From the NCBI GenBank assembly GCA_002451695.1, contig DKDC01000001.1, forward strand, positions 30,871-94,870: DNA of 64,000 nucleotides, in the 5' to 3' direction. Within the stretch, counting starts at the first letter, position 1; every line of letters starts with the position of its first letter. Shown here piece after piece: positions 24,694 through 32,965 of the stretch. Below the pieces are notes generated by a model. That model was not told the origin of the DNA. It was given only the letters and a program-made list of their open reading frames with translations, and searched no databases. The translations under genes and the position numbers were made by a program. This stretch comes from Prevotellaceae bacterium UBA6858. Its GTDB lineage: Bacteria; Bacteroidota; Bacteroidia; Bacteroidales; Bacteroidaceae.

Positions 24694-26073
24694 TCAGCTG
24701 CGCGGAAGCAGGATTTTTGTTATTTCGGGAGTCATGTTGTCCAAATCGCCCGCCCCCAAAATCAGAAGCACGTCAACGTCCATGCTGCGAACAACATCAA
24801 GCACCTCGTCCTTGCGTATCAGACGTTTCTTCATGCCGGGACGCAAATTATCGTATATCAAACGGCTTGTTACGCCGGGTATAAGGCGTTCACGCGCCGG
24901 ATAGATTTCGGTAAGCACAACCTCGTCGAGCAAAGAAAGACTATTGGCAAAGTCTTTATAAAAATCGCGGGTGCGGGAATAAAGGTGGGGCTGGAATATA
25001 GCGGCTATCCTGCGTCCTTTGAACACCTTGCGCACGGAGCTGATGCATTGCTCTATTTCTTTGGGATGGTGTGCGTAGTCGCTTATCAGCACAATCTTGT
25101 CGGTGTTTATCTTTATGTCGAAGCGGCGTTCCACCCCCGAGAACGTACGCATTCCCTCGCGTATGTCCTCTGCCGAAACCCCGGCTATCTGGGCGAGAGC
25201 CATTGCCGCCACACCGTTTTCAATGTTAACGTAAACAGGCACGCCCAAATCGATGTTGGTAATGTTTCCCAACGGCGAAACCAAGTCAAACATAATCCTG
25301 CCGTTGCCAATGCGTATGTTTTCCGCATGGAAATCGCCCGCATCCACACCGTAGTCATAAAAGCGCACGCCGTCCTTCAACTGTGGCTTCAGGGCAATGT
25401 CCTTGTGCATCACGAGTGCGCCTCCCTTGCGGATAAGCGACGTGTATTTCTCAAAACTCTCAATATACGCCTCGTGCGTTCCGTATATATCCAAATGGTC
25501 GGCATCAACGGCGGTAATCACCGAAGCATACGGCGTGAGCTGGTGGAACGAGCGGTCGTACTCGTCAGCCTCAATCACGACATAGGGGCTTGAGGAATTA
25601 AGCAGGTAGTTTGTGCCGTAGTTCTTGGATATTCCGCCAAGGAAAGCATTGCAGCCCACATGGCTTTGATGGATTATGTGCGCCGCCATTGTCGAGGTGG
25701 TGGTTTTGCCGTGGGTCCCCGCCACACACAGTCCGCGATATGCGCGTGTGAGTGTTCCGAGAACCTGTGCGCGCTTCACCACGTCATAAGCCATGTTTCT
25801 GAAATACCCCAGCACCTTGTTGTCCGCAGGTATTGCCGGCGTATATACCACAAGGGTGTTCCTCGGATTTTTGAATTCCGAGGAAATCTCATCGGGGTCA
25901 TCGTCATACTGCACTTTCGCGCCCTCAGCCTTCAGGCGTTCCGTGAGCACCGACGGAGTTTTGTCATATCCGCCCACCGGCGTTTCCCTCGACAGGAAAT
26001 ACCGTGCAATTGCGCTCATTCCGATACCGCCGATACCTATAAAATACACTGCCTTTATATCATTCAAATCCAT
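24694..26073 (-). CDS. murC: UDP-N-acetylmuramate--L-alanine ligase
   Basis: MurC adds L-Ala to UDP-MurNAc using ATP, starting the peptidoglycan stem peptide. The 459-residue form starts at MDLNDIKAVYFIGIGGIGMS (26073); an in-frame ATG at 26124 would add 17 residues and overlap murG. Motifs are GIGGIGMSAIAR, the ATP P-loop VAGTHGKTTTSTMAAH, EADEYDRSFHQL and SDYAHHPKEIEQCI. Its size and HPxE region fit MurC rather than MurD or MurE. Confidence 0.96.
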   Translation of the reverse strand: MDLNDIKAVYFIGIGGIGMSAIARYFLSRETPVGGYDKTPSVLTERLKAEGAKVQYDDDPDEISSEFKNPRNTLVVYTPAIPADNKVLGYFRNMAYDVVKRAQVLGTLTRAYRGLCVAGTHGKTTTSTMAAHIIHQSHVGCNAFLGGISKNYGTNYLLNSSSPYVVIEADEYDRSFHQLTPYASVITAVDADHLDIYGTHEAYIESFEKYTSLIRKGGALVMHKDIALKPQLKDGVRFYDYGVDAGDFHAENIRIGNGRIMFDLVSPLGNITNIDLGVPVYVNIENGVAAMALAQIAGVSAEDIREGMRTFSGVERRFDIKINTDKIVLISDYAHHPKEIEQCISSVRKVFKGRRIAAIFQPHLYSRTRDFYKDFANSLSLLDEVVLTEIYPARERLIPGVTSRLIYDNLRPGMKKRLIRKDEVLDVVRSMDVDVLLILGAGDLDNMTPEITKILLPRS

Positions 26074-26110
26074 TTCTGTCTCAGTTTTTAGTTTTATTTT
26101 AGTTGTTTGT

Positions 26111-27220
26111 TCATTTCCCGGCAAGCGCCATGACTTCCTTCGCTATTATTTTAGCGGAATCGGGAAGGGCGAGTGCCTTTATGTTTTTGCCGAGGCTTGC
26201 CAAAAGCGCGTTGTCCGCCACTGCGTTCAGCGCACGCGGGATTAAGGTGCGCACGGCATCCGCGTCCTTCACATAGAGTGCGGCGTCGCGTGTGGTCAGA
26301 GCCAAAGTGTTTTTGGTCTGATGATCCTCCGCCACATTGGGCGACGGAACGAGTATCGCCGGCTTGCCCAAAAGCTGCAGCTCCGAAATGCTGCCCGCCC
26401 CCGAACGCGACACAACCAAGTCGGCAGCGCGGTAAGCCACCGCCATGTCCGAGATGAACTCCAGCACGGCAAGGTTTTCGGGCTTGCCTCTCTTTGCAAG
26501 CTCCTCCTGCACCGATGCGCTGTAATACTTTCCTGTCTGCCACACAAACTGCGCATCGCTCTGCTTTATCAGCACCAAGTTGTTCAGCACAGCCTCATTC
26601 ATGGTTCTCGCGCCCAGGCTGCCGCCTATAATCAGTATGGTTTTCTTTGCCGGGTCGAGACCGAAAGTCTTTACGGCATCCTCACGGCTCACTTTGCAAT
26701 CGAGCAGGTTCTGCCTCACAGGGTTTCCCGTCAGGATTATCTTGTCCTTAGGGAAAAAGCGTTCCATTCCGTCGTATGCCACGCATATCCTGTCGGCTTT
26801 TTTCGCGAGCAGCTTGTTTGTTACGCCCGCATAGGAGTTTTGCTCCTGTATAAGCGTGGGTATGCCCATAGCCTGCGCCTCATCAAGCGTGGGTCCGCTG
26901 GCATAGCCTCCCACCCCGACGGCAACCATTGGGCGGAAATCCTTTATTATGCGCTTCGCCAAGCTGCGGCTGCGCATTATCTTGAAAAGTGTCTTTATGT
27001 TGTTAAGAATGTGCTTTCTGTCAAAACCGCAAATCGGCAGTCCCTTTATCTCATATCCCGCTGCCGGCACACGCTGCATCTCCATTCGCCCCTCAGCCCC
27101 CACAAACAAAATTCTTGCATCGGGACACAAATCCCTCAGGGCGTTGGCTATCGAGACAGCCGGGAATATATGCCCCCCCGTACCGCCGCCGCTTATTATA
27201 ACCCTTAATTCCTTATCCAT
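26111..27220 (-). CDS. murG: Lipid II synthase MurG
   Basis: MurG transfers GlcNAc from UDP-GlcNAc to lipid I at the inner face of the membrane, giving lipid II. The 369-residue protein has the G-loop ISGGGTGGHIFPAVSIANAL, VGVGGYASGPTL, LIQEQNSYAGVTNKL, IIGGSLGARTMNEAV and the donor-binding SRSGAGSISELQLLGKPAI. It is the first gene of the block murG-murC-ftsQ-ftsA-ftsZ-ftsZ-yqeY. Upstream partners usual in the cluster (mraY, murD, ftsW) are absent; GDPD precedes it instead. A -7 element is at 27280-27287. Confidence 0.97.
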   Translation of the reverse strand: MDKELRVIISGGGTGGHIFPAVSIANALRDLCPDARILFVGAEGRMEMQRVPAAGYEIKGLPICGFDRKHILNNIKTLFKIMRSRSLAKRIIKDFRPMVAVGVGGYASGPTLDEAQAMGIPTLIQEQNSYAGVTNKLLAKKADRICVAYDGMERFFPKDKIILTGNPVRQNLLDCKVSREDAVKTFGLDPAKKTILIIGGSLGARTMNEAVLNNLVLIKQSDAQFVWQTGKYYSASVQEELAKRGKPENLAVLEFISDMAVAYRAADLVVSRSGAGSISELQLLGKPAILVPSPNVAEDHQTKNTLALTTRDAALYVKDADAVRTLIPRALNAVADNALLASLGKNIKALALPDSAKIIAKEVMALAGK

Positions 27221-27279
27221 TATTTTTCAAAGTTTTATTCCGCTTCCGCATTCCGAAGCACGCACTTTCGCGGATATTG

Positions 27280-27287
27280 CAAAATTA
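27280..27287 (-). promoter_or_regulatory. -7 promoter element for the murG-to-yqeY operon
   Basis: Minus-strand TAATTTTG matches TAnnTTTG, 60 bp upstream of the murG ATG, and is placed after the GDPD terminator. Confidence 0.55.
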
Positions 27288-27327
27288 ATAATAATATTTG
27301 CATTACGTGCGAAAACAGACAAAAACT

Positions 27328-27371
27328 ATAAGCCGCATCCCCCACTATTTTTCCTGCGGGGAACGCGGCTT
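27328..27371 (-). terminator. Rho-independent terminator after GDPD
   Basis: AAGCCGC and GCGGCTT pair with an inner TCCCC/GGGGA stem. On the minus strand GTTTTTGTC follows after a few bases. It separates the GDPD gene from the murG operon. Confidence 0.7.
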
Positions 27372-27390
27372 TGTTATGCCGTTACGGAAG

Positions 27391-28146
27391 TTATTTCACT
27401 ACGCCCTCGCAAACCACAGGCTGGTTGGTTGTGATGTAGTCAACGCCTGCGTCCACGAGTTCCTTCATTTGCTTAGGGTCGTCAACAGTCCAAATGTTAA
27501 CCTTCAGTCCCAGTTTGTGAGCCTCGCCTATCCAGTCCCAATGCTTTTTGATGTGCCCCCAAGAATAGTCCAGGCCGGCGGCCCCCATCTCTTTAAGCTG
27601 GCGCGGCGAAAGTTCTCCGTTGAGATAGTAAACCTCGGTGCCTTTTGGGACTTCGGAAAGCAGTTTTACCATTGCAGGGAGGGAGAAAGTGATATAGGTT
27701 ACGCGCTTGGTCAGCTTGTATTCCTTGAACAGCTTCAAGGTCTGCTCCACACACTTCAGGGTACGCGCCACGTCCTTGTGCGGCTTTATCTCGCATACAA
27801 GCTGCGTCTTCAGCTTCTTGCCAAGCGCGAGATACTCCTGCAACGTGGGGATTCTCTCACCGTTGGCAAGGGGGTGCTTCATAAGCTCGTCATAAGTCGC
27901 GTCCTCAATGATGAGGTCCTTCACATTGGCATCGTGGTGAACCACAATCTTGTTGTCCTTCGTAAGCCAAATGTCAAACTCACTGCCGTAGCACTTCACG
28001 GAATCCGCCTTGGCGAGCGCGGCCAGACTGTTCTGCGCCGAGCCTTCGGTTGTCCAAAAGCCGCGATGAGCCACAACTTTTGTCTGCGCCACGGCAAAAC
28101 CCGCCACCAAAAGCGACAGCGAAACTGCCAATACTCTATTTTTCAT
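27391..28146 (-). CDS. Secreted glycerophosphodiester phosphodiesterase
   Basis: This enzyme hydrolyses glycerophosphodiesters to glycerol-3-phosphate and an alcohol. The 251-residue protein has a signal peptide (NRVLAVSLSLLVAGFAVAQ) and the GDPD TIM barrel: first catalytic His in VVAHRGFW with downstream SAQNSLAAL, metal ligands in GSEFDIWLTKDNKIVVHHD, and the C-terminal LGLKVNIWTVDDPKQMKELVDAGVDYITTNQP. The HRGxxxEN element reads HRGFWTTEGSAQNS, with a short insertion also seen in Bacteroides homologues. It is probably periplasmic. Its promoter is at 28169-28200 and its terminator at 27328; its place ahead of murG is probably incidental. Confidence 0.92.
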   Translation of the reverse strand: MKNRVLAVSLSLLVAGFAVAQTKVVAHRGFWTTEGSAQNSLAALAKADSVKCYGSEFDIWLTKDNKIVVHHDANVKDLIIEDATYDELMKHPLANGERIPTLQEYLALGKKLKTQLVCEIKPHKDVARTLKCVEQTLKLFKEYKLTKRVTYITFSLPAMVKLLSEVPKGTEVYYLNGELSPRQLKEMGAAGLDYSWGHIKKHWDWIGEAHKLGLKVNIWTVDDPKQMKELVDAGVDYITTNQPVVCEGVVK

Positions 28147-28168
28147 TCCTTATAGTTTTTAGTTACGG

Positions 28169-28200
28169 CAAAAGTAACCATTTTTGCTTGAACATCCAAA
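28169..28200 (-). promoter_or_regulatory. Promoter (-33 and -7) of the GDPD gene
   Basis: On the minus strand TTTG (28197-28200), a 20-bp spacer and TACTTTTG (28169-28176) match the Bacteroidota consensus, 22 bp upstream of the ATG. Confidence 0.7.
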
Positions 28201-28299
28201 ACTGCAAATCCTTTGTTTTGACAATAATTCCGGCTGAAACACAGCATTTTTCACAACCCATTGGTTTGCAAAACCATACCCACAATTTAGCCGATATTG

Positions 28300-28575
28300 T
28301 AAGTTTTTGTTTTTCAAAGGTTTGCAGTTGGCGAAAAAAGGTCTGATGTAGTTTGGATTATGTCTGATGTAATTTTTTCTACATCGGACATAGTTTTTCC
28401 TGCATCAAATGTAGTTATAGCGGTATTGGTTTTGCACCGTTTGTAGGGGCGTATTGCATTGTCCCATACACCAAACGCACGAGGCACATCGCCACAAAAG
28501 CGAGCCAACTCTGTTTTTATGGCAAATCAGCACAATCCGTGCGTATGCAATAAGCCACTACGGCGGCGCAATTCA
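28300..28575 (+). repeat. Composite intergenic repeat, copy 6 (A intact, B decayed)
   Basis: Module A units start at 28342, 28363, 28384 and 28405, exactly 21 bp apart, after the leader GTTTTTCAAAGGTTTGCA. Module B (28443-28561) keeps the outer GTAGGGGCGTATTGCAT and the final CACTACGGCGGCGCAA but both palindromes are mutated, and the interior no longer matches other copies. The 680-bp stretch between GDPD and the sugar transferase also contains tRNA-Cys and its terminator; 28576-28655 shows nothing else. Confidence 0.85.
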
Positions 28576-28660
28576 TTGGTTGGCCTTATATTAGGCATTC
28601 ACAGAGGCACATTGTTCTAATCAGCCCAAACGGACAAGCACATAAAAACTTTGGACTACG

Positions 28661-28691
28661 AAAAAAGGAACTTCGCAATGAAGTTCCTTTT
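28661..28691 (-). terminator. Rho-independent terminator after tRNA-Cys
   Basis: A 12-bp stem AAAAGGAACTTC / GAAGTTCCTTTT with a five-base loop, with a T-run on the minus strand, ends the tRNA transcript 8 bp downstream of the tRNA. Confidence 0.9.
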
Positions 28692-28698
28692 GATTTTG

Positions 28699-28769
28699 AG
28701 GTGCCAAGCAGATTCGAACTGCTGTACACGGTTTTGCAGACCGTTACCTAGCCACTCGGTCATGGCACC
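28699..28769 (-). tRNA. tRNA-Cys (anticodon GCA)
   Basis: Acceptor GGTGCCA pairs with TGGCACC and the discriminator is U, as for tRNA-Cys. The anticodon loop CTGCAAA contains GCA; the T-arm is GTTCGAATC. CCA is not encoded. Confidence 0.95.
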
Positions 28770-28788
28770 GTTGTGTTGTTTGCGGATG

Positions 28789-28820
28789 CAAAAGTAAGAA
28801 ATTAAGCCGAAACAGCCAAA
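28789..28820 (-). promoter_or_regulatory. Promoter (-33 and -7) of tRNA-Cys
   Basis: Minus-strand TTTG (28817-28820), 20-bp spacer, TACTTTTG (28789-28796), 19 bp before the tRNA 5' end. Confidence 0.75.
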
Positions 28821-28826
28821 CGCCGC

Positions 28827-29432
28827 CTAAAATTTCTTTCCTGCAAATATCATTTTAGCCGTGAGGAGAATGATTTTCATATCCCCCCAAAGCGAGCGCG
28901 TCCTCAAATACTCAAGATCCATGTTGAGGCGTTGCAGCATTTTCTCCATTGTGTCGGTATATCCGTTGAAGAGCGTCGCCATCGACGTAAGCCCCGGGCG
29001 CATCAGGTATATAAAGCGATACCTTGCGTCGCGTTCCATTATCTTGTCGATGAAAATCTTCCTTTCGGGGCGCGGGCCGACTATGCTCATGTCGCCCTTC
29101 AGCACATTAAGGAGCTGCGGAAGTTCGTCAAGGTGGTGAATGCGCAGGAACTTGCTGAAGCCGGTAACGTGCGCCTTGTCCTCGCATGGCGTGAGCCGCG
29201 GGCCGTTGTCCTCAAAGCCCTCGCTCAATGTGCGGAACTTGTAAATCATAAACGGTTTGCCGCCAAGCCCTATACGCTCCTGCCTGAAAATGACGCTGCC
29301 TTTTTCGGTCAGTTTCAGCCTCAACGCTATATACAAGTACAGCGGCGTTGACAAAAGCATGACCACCGCCGCCCCGACAAAGTCGCACAGTCGCTTCACC
29401 GCCTTTGCCGGAGCGCACATATTGTCAGCCAT
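28827..29432 (-). CDS. Bacterial sugar transferase (undecaprenyl-phosphate phosphoglycosyltransferase type)
   Basis: Members of this family transfer a sugar-1-phosphate to undecaprenyl phosphate to start synthesis of a surface glycan. From the ATG at 29432 the protein has 201 residues: a basic entry helix then the membrane segment FVGAAVVMLLSTPLYLYIAL (about 17-36), RQERIGLGGKPFMIYKFRT, the HHLDELPQLLNVLKGDMSIVG catalytic region with the DE pair, and GPRPE. The short length and single membrane segment fit the minimal PglC-like form rather than WcaJ with extra helices. An in-frame upstream extension of 52 codons looks non-coding. No glycan cluster is adjacent, so the product is unknown. Confidence 0.88.
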   Translation of the reverse strand: MADNMCAPAKAVKRLCDFVGAAVVMLLSTPLYLYIALRLKLTEKGSVIFRQERIGLGGKPFMIYKFRTLSEGFEDNGPRLTPCEDKAHVTGFSKFLRIHHLDELPQLLNVLKGDMSIVGPRPERKIFIDKIMERDARYRFIYLMRPGLTSMATLFNGYTDTMEKMLQRLNMDLEYLRTRSLWGDMKIILLTAKMIFAGKKF

Positions 29433-29542
29433 TTCGGCAGGTGCGCTGCCAGTTTCAATTGTTTTTATATTTTGCACTCTCTCAGATATCCCTTTTAATA
29501 ATATATAACTTTGCGTTAATCTTTTTATTGTGCCGCCGCCGG

Positions 29543-30910
29543 TTATTTGGGGTGCTTTATCGGTTCCAGCACTATCTCGGAACGCCATGCGTCATGCGCG
29601 GAATAAACCACCGTGGCATATTTGTTCAACAGCCCATGCAATTTTCCGCCAAACAGCCCTTCGACAAACGGTGTATGCGCAATGGAGCGCGGAAAGGCTT
29701 TTGCATAGCACAATCTGCCTTTTGTATCATGGGGAAAAACAAGCGGCACGCCTTCTGCGGCTTTTCCCCCCGCCTTTGCGCCGTAACGGCACAAAAGCCG
29801 TCCGTCCTTCCTCACGCCAAACTCAAAACTTTTTCCGTTGAGTGAGCACTTGTAGCCTCCGTCCGAAGTCCTCTCCGGCTTGCCTTGGGGGTTGTCCTTT
29901 TTCCATTGGGAAATGCCGTCAAGAAACGAGGCATCCTTTATTTCCGCCACAAGCGAAAAATTCATGCCGCCTTTTCCGTCAATGCCGTCAAGCGACAAGA
30001 GCGCGTCGCCGTCAATGCCGCCGATTATTTTTCCGAAATCCGCCACAACATTCATTGCCGCCCAAAATCCTTTTGCCGACCTGTCGGCACGGAGTCGTTC
30101 GGCGAGTTTCCTTCCGTCAATGCCCATAAACGCATAAGCCATTGAGCCGCCCGTCAGCCGCTCCCCATCCATTCCGCCCCTATACGGTTTCAGCCCGGAC
30201 GGCTTCGGCAATTCGCCGCCATCCGCCGCCGTCAGCTCGTTCTTCATTACAATTTTCCCGCCCGCGCCAAACGAACAGGAAGATTCAAGCAAAACGGAAT
30301 CCGCGTCAGCCTCTCCCAAAACTTGCAGGGACAGCATGGTGCGCAATACGGACGGCAAGGACGAAAGCCGCGCCACGAGTTTTGCGCCGCCCGGCATTTT
30401 CTCCAGTCTGCCAAACAAATCGCTGCTACCAATGCCGCCGCCGCTTTTGAACATCGCACTCACCGTGCGGCGCATGAAAGACTGCTCTCCCGCCACCACA
30501 GGCCCGATGACAAGCAGCGCACCGCCGTTCCACGCCATCTGCCAATTTGATTTCCACACCGCCCAATGCAACCCCGAACTGTTGTCCCTCTGCGAAAATT
30601 CCTTGGATGCCGAAACCGCATCCAGCACATCCTTTTCATCGTCCACCGCCACAACCACGCCATAATAGCCGCCCGGCGAAACGAAAGCGTAAGCCGGCTG
30701 CGTAAGGTCTATCCCGGACGTGAACGGCAGCACATTCTTCATGCCATTCAAGCCACTTTCCGTTTCCGCCGCTATCTGCGCAAAATCAAGCGAGGCTACA
30801 GCCGGCGACGACTCGGGGATTATGTCGTAATAAGCCTTGCCGCACGACGACAACGCCATGGCAAGCGCCACGGCAAACACACTTTTGAAAAACTTGCGCA
30901 TTGTGTTCAT
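29543..30910 (-). CDS. DUF4836 lipoprotein
   Basis: This 455-residue protein starts at MNTMRKFF (30910) with a signal peptide ending in the lipobox ALSSC, followed by KAYYDIIPESSPAVASLDF, the typical opening of DUF4836 proteins of Bacteroidales. The rest alternates hydrophobic strands with Gly-rich turns, such as MSLQVLGEADADSVLLESSC and KIIGGIDGDALLSLDGIDG. Function is unknown. Its ATG overlaps the rsmE stop as ATGA, so it is translationally coupled to the rRNA methyltransferase. It has no cysteine-rich or enzyme-like motif that would suggest a reaction. Confidence 0.85.
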   Translation of the reverse strand: MNTMRKFFKSVFAVALAMALSSCGKAYYDIIPESSPAVASLDFAQIAAETESGLNGMKNVLPFTSGIDLTQPAYAFVSPGGYYGVVVAVDDEKDVLDAVSASKEFSQRDNSSGLHWAVWKSNWQMAWNGGALLVIGPVVAGEQSFMRRTVSAMFKSGGGIGSSDLFGRLEKMPGGAKLVARLSSLPSVLRTMLSLQVLGEADADSVLLESSCSFGAGGKIVMKNELTAADGGELPKPSGLKPYRGGMDGERLTGGSMAYAFMGIDGRKLAERLRADRSAKGFWAAMNVVADFGKIIGGIDGDALLSLDGIDGKGGMNFSLVAEIKDASFLDGISQWKKDNPQGKPERTSDGGYKCSLNGKSFEFGVRKDGRLLCRYGAKAGGKAAEGVPLVFPHDTKGRLCYAKAFPRSIAHTPFVEGLFGGKLHGLLNKYATVVYSAHDAWRSEIVLEPIKHPK

Positions 30911-31677
30911 TCCAATGCCCATGACATTTTGGAGTTTTTCAAGTTCATCAGCATAACGGAGTACAGTGCCGCCGTTTCCGTGCGCAGACGGCTCTCGCCC
31001 AAACTCACGGGAATAAAGCCGTTGCGTATTGCCTGTTCCACCTCTTCGGGGGCGAAATCCCCTTCCGGACCAATGACCACCGTCTTTCCGCCGCCGCCCA
31101 TCACCGCCGGCAAGTAGCAGCGCGGCGAAGCCACGGTGATTTCCCCGGAAAGCTCCCGGCAAACCTCCCCGTTAAGACAGTGTGCAATGTATTTCTCACC
31201 CGAAATGTCGGGACGCGCAACAAACTCCCCGAAAGGCGCAAGGGCGTTCACCCTCGGCATTTGCGCCTTTCGGCTCTGCTTCATTGCCGAAACTACGATG
31301 CGCTCTATCCTTTCGGGCTTCAAAACCCTGCGCTCCGAAAAGCGGCAGTCTATAAAGGATATTTCATCAACGCCAATTTCCACGGCTTTCTCCACGAGCC
31401 ATTCCGTGCGGTCCATGTTCTTTGTAGGGGCTACGGCAATGTGCAAATGCCCGCTCCACGGGCTTTCCGCCTTCCTCGTGTCCGTAATGCTGTAACTGCA
31501 CGAGCGCGAAGAAACACCCGACACCTCGGCATCATAAAAGCAGCCGCAGCCGTCGGTTATGACAATGCGGTCGCCCACACCCAGGCGCAGCACCTTCACG
31601 GCATGGCGCGCCTCCTCATCGGGGAGTTCGCTTTTAACTCCCGCGTCAGGCACATAGAAATAATGTATTTCTTTCAT
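30907..31677 (-). CDS. rsmE: 16S rRNA (uracil-1498-N3)-methyltransferase
   Basis: RsmE methylates U1498 of 16S rRNA using S-adenosylmethionine. The 256-residue protein has an N-terminal PUA-like domain (YFYVPDAG, EEARHAVKVLRLGVGDRIVI) and a SPOUT domain with SFIDCRFSERR, KQSRKAQMPRV, the trefoil-knot motif VIGPEGDFAPEEVEQAI and LGESRLRTETAA. Length is typical. A -7 element TAACTTTG lies 20 bp upstream. Confidence 0.96.
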   Translation of the reverse strand: MKEIHYFYVPDAGVKSELPDEEARHAVKVLRLGVGDRIVITDGCGCFYDAEVSGVSSRSCSYSITDTRKAESPWSGHLHIAVAPTKNMDRTEWLVEKAVEIGVDEISFIDCRFSERRVLKPERIERIVVSAMKQSRKAQMPRVNALAPFGEFVARPDISGEKYIAHCLNGEVCRELSGEITVASPRCYLPAVMGGGGKTVVIGPEGDFAPEEVEQAIRNGFIPVSLGESRLRTETAALYSVMLMNLKNSKMSWALE

Positions 31678-31696
31678 CGCTGCACAAACAATCGTG

Positions 31697-31704
31697 CAAA
31701 GTTA
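31697..31704 (-). promoter_or_regulatory. -7 promoter element for rsmE
   Basis: Minus-strand TAACTTTG matches TAnnTTTG, 20-27 bp upstream of the rsmE ATG. Confidence 0.6.
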
Positions 31705-31730
31705 CTCAAAACTTTCCTAACCCCGAATAC

Positions 31731-31766
31731 GCAAAAAGGGATTGGGGCGTAACACCCCAATCCCCC
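31731..31766 (-). terminator. Rho-independent terminator after the dnaJ-like gene
   Basis: GGATTGGGG pairs with CCCCAATCC around a seven-base loop, followed on the minus strand by CTTTTTGCG. Confidence 0.85.
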
Positions 31767-31784
31767 TATATGCCATTACTGCTT

Positions 31785-32483
31785 TCAGTTGCCGGCAGCC
31801 CGCATCTGCTCCAAAAGCTCGCGCTGGCGGTCGTTGAGCGAAGCCGGCATTGTTACGTTGTAAGTGATTATCAAGTCGCCGTATGTGCCGTCGCCCTTGT
31901 CATAGCCTTTGCCTTTAAGGCGCACTTTCGCCCCCTGCTGAGTGCCGGGCTTTACGCGCAGCCGCAGCTTGGAACTTTGGGTCTGCAGAATAATCTCGCC
32001 GCCCAGCAACGCCGTGTACATATCTATGTTTACCGTGGCGTGGGCATCGGCATCGGACTGTGCGCCAAATCCCGAGCCGCCCATTCCGAACCCGCTGTAC
32101 GAGCGAGAACTTCTGCGCCTCGCACCGCCGAAAAGCTGCTCGAAGAAACTTGAGAAACCGCTGCCGCCGCCACCTTCAAACTGGCTGAAGTCAAAGCCGC
32201 CGGAAGCAGAAGAATCTCCTCCCCCGCCAAAGCCGCCGGCCTGCTCATAAGCGTCCGCCTGTTCCCATTTCTCGCCATATTTGTCATATTTCCTGCGCTT
32301 TTCCGGGTCGCTCAACACATTGTTGGCCTCGTTCAAAGCCTGAAACTTGGCCTTCGCCTTGGGGTCGTCAGGATGCAGGTCGGGGTGGAACTGCTTTGCA
32401 CGGCGCATATAAGCCGCACGAATGTCCTTTTGCGGGGTATCCTTCGGGATACCCATTATCTTGTAGTAATCTATGAATGCCAT
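31785..32483 (-). CDS. DnaJ/CbpA-like J-domain co-chaperone, short form
   Basis: J-proteins stimulate the ATPase of DnaK. The 232-residue protein begins with a complete J-domain (YYKIMGIPKDTPQKDIRAAY; HPD in KQFHPDLHPDDPKA), then a Gly/Phe-rich linker (FGGGGDSSASGGFDFSQFEG, and FSSFFEQLFGGARRR), and one C-terminal substrate-binding domain ending in KVRLKGKGYDKGDGTYGDL. It has no zinc-finger region and a shorter C-terminal part than typical CbpA, so dimerisation may differ. Unusually for Bacteroidota it has a clear Shine-Dalgarno GAAAGGAG (32493-32500), 9 nt before the ATG. It is monocistronic. Confidence 0.92.
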   Translation of the reverse strand: MAFIDYYKIMGIPKDTPQKDIRAAYMRRAKQFHPDLHPDDPKAKAKFQALNEANNVLSDPEKRRKYDKYGEKWEQADAYEQAGGFGGGGDSSASGGFDFSQFEGGGGSGFSSFFEQLFGGARRRSSRSYSGFGMGGSGFGAQSDADAHATVNIDMYTALLGGEIILQTQSSKLRLRVKPGTQQGAKVRLKGKGYDKGDGTYGDLIITYNVTMPASLNDRQRELLEQMRAAGN

Positions 32484-32610
32484 ATTTCTTAACTCCTTTC
32501 GTATATGCTACAGCAAAAGAAATGCCACAGGAGCAAACAAGGCAAACAATCTTCGCCCGCCCGCCCCATGCAAGTGCGCGGAACACAACAAACCAACGAA
32601 CTCCACCGCC

Positions 32611-32890
32611 GTAGGGGCGTATTGCATACGCCAAATATGCGCGGATTTGCAATGCTGCAACGGCGGTTTGCGATGCGGTTCATGCAGATGCGTACAGGGC
32701 GTATGCAATACGCCCCTACAAATGGCGAAAAACCTTAATCGCCCATCCTTTCCCAAACACCGCGAAAATTACATTTGAGGAGGAAAAACTACATCGGACG
32801 TAGGAAAAATTATTTCAGACATAATCCAAACTACATCAGACCTTTTTTCTCCCCTGCGCAATGCTTTGAAAAACAAACCGTTACAAAACA
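32611..32890 (-). repeat. Composite intergenic repeat, copy 7 (complete B + A)
   Basis: Module B spans 32611-32719 with both palindromes and the interior GGTTTGCGATGCGGTTCATG. Module A (32766-32840) is in the minus orientation; read in that direction its units are 21, 21 and 20 bp long, one unit having lost a base, followed by a fourth core of the CAAATGTA type. The leader TTTTTCAAAGCATTGCGC lies beyond 32840. The 482-bp gap between sprA and dnaJ contains no other recognisable feature except the dnaJ leader. Confidence 0.88.
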
Positions 32891-32965
32891 CTGCAACAAT
32901 TTGCCAACTCTTTACAAATCAAAAGATTAGCTTTGGGATGCACGAGCGCCATTTGCCCGAACCGG

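Noticed and set aside
29506..29513. Plus-strand TAACTTTG promoter-like element
   Set aside because: It points into the 3' end of the DUF4836 gene on the opposite strand and no plus-strand gene follows.
32505..32778. Short open frames with repeated words such as GVLHTP and MQYAPT in several gaps
   Set aside because: They are translations of the module B palindrome and flanks, recurring wherever the repeat occurs.
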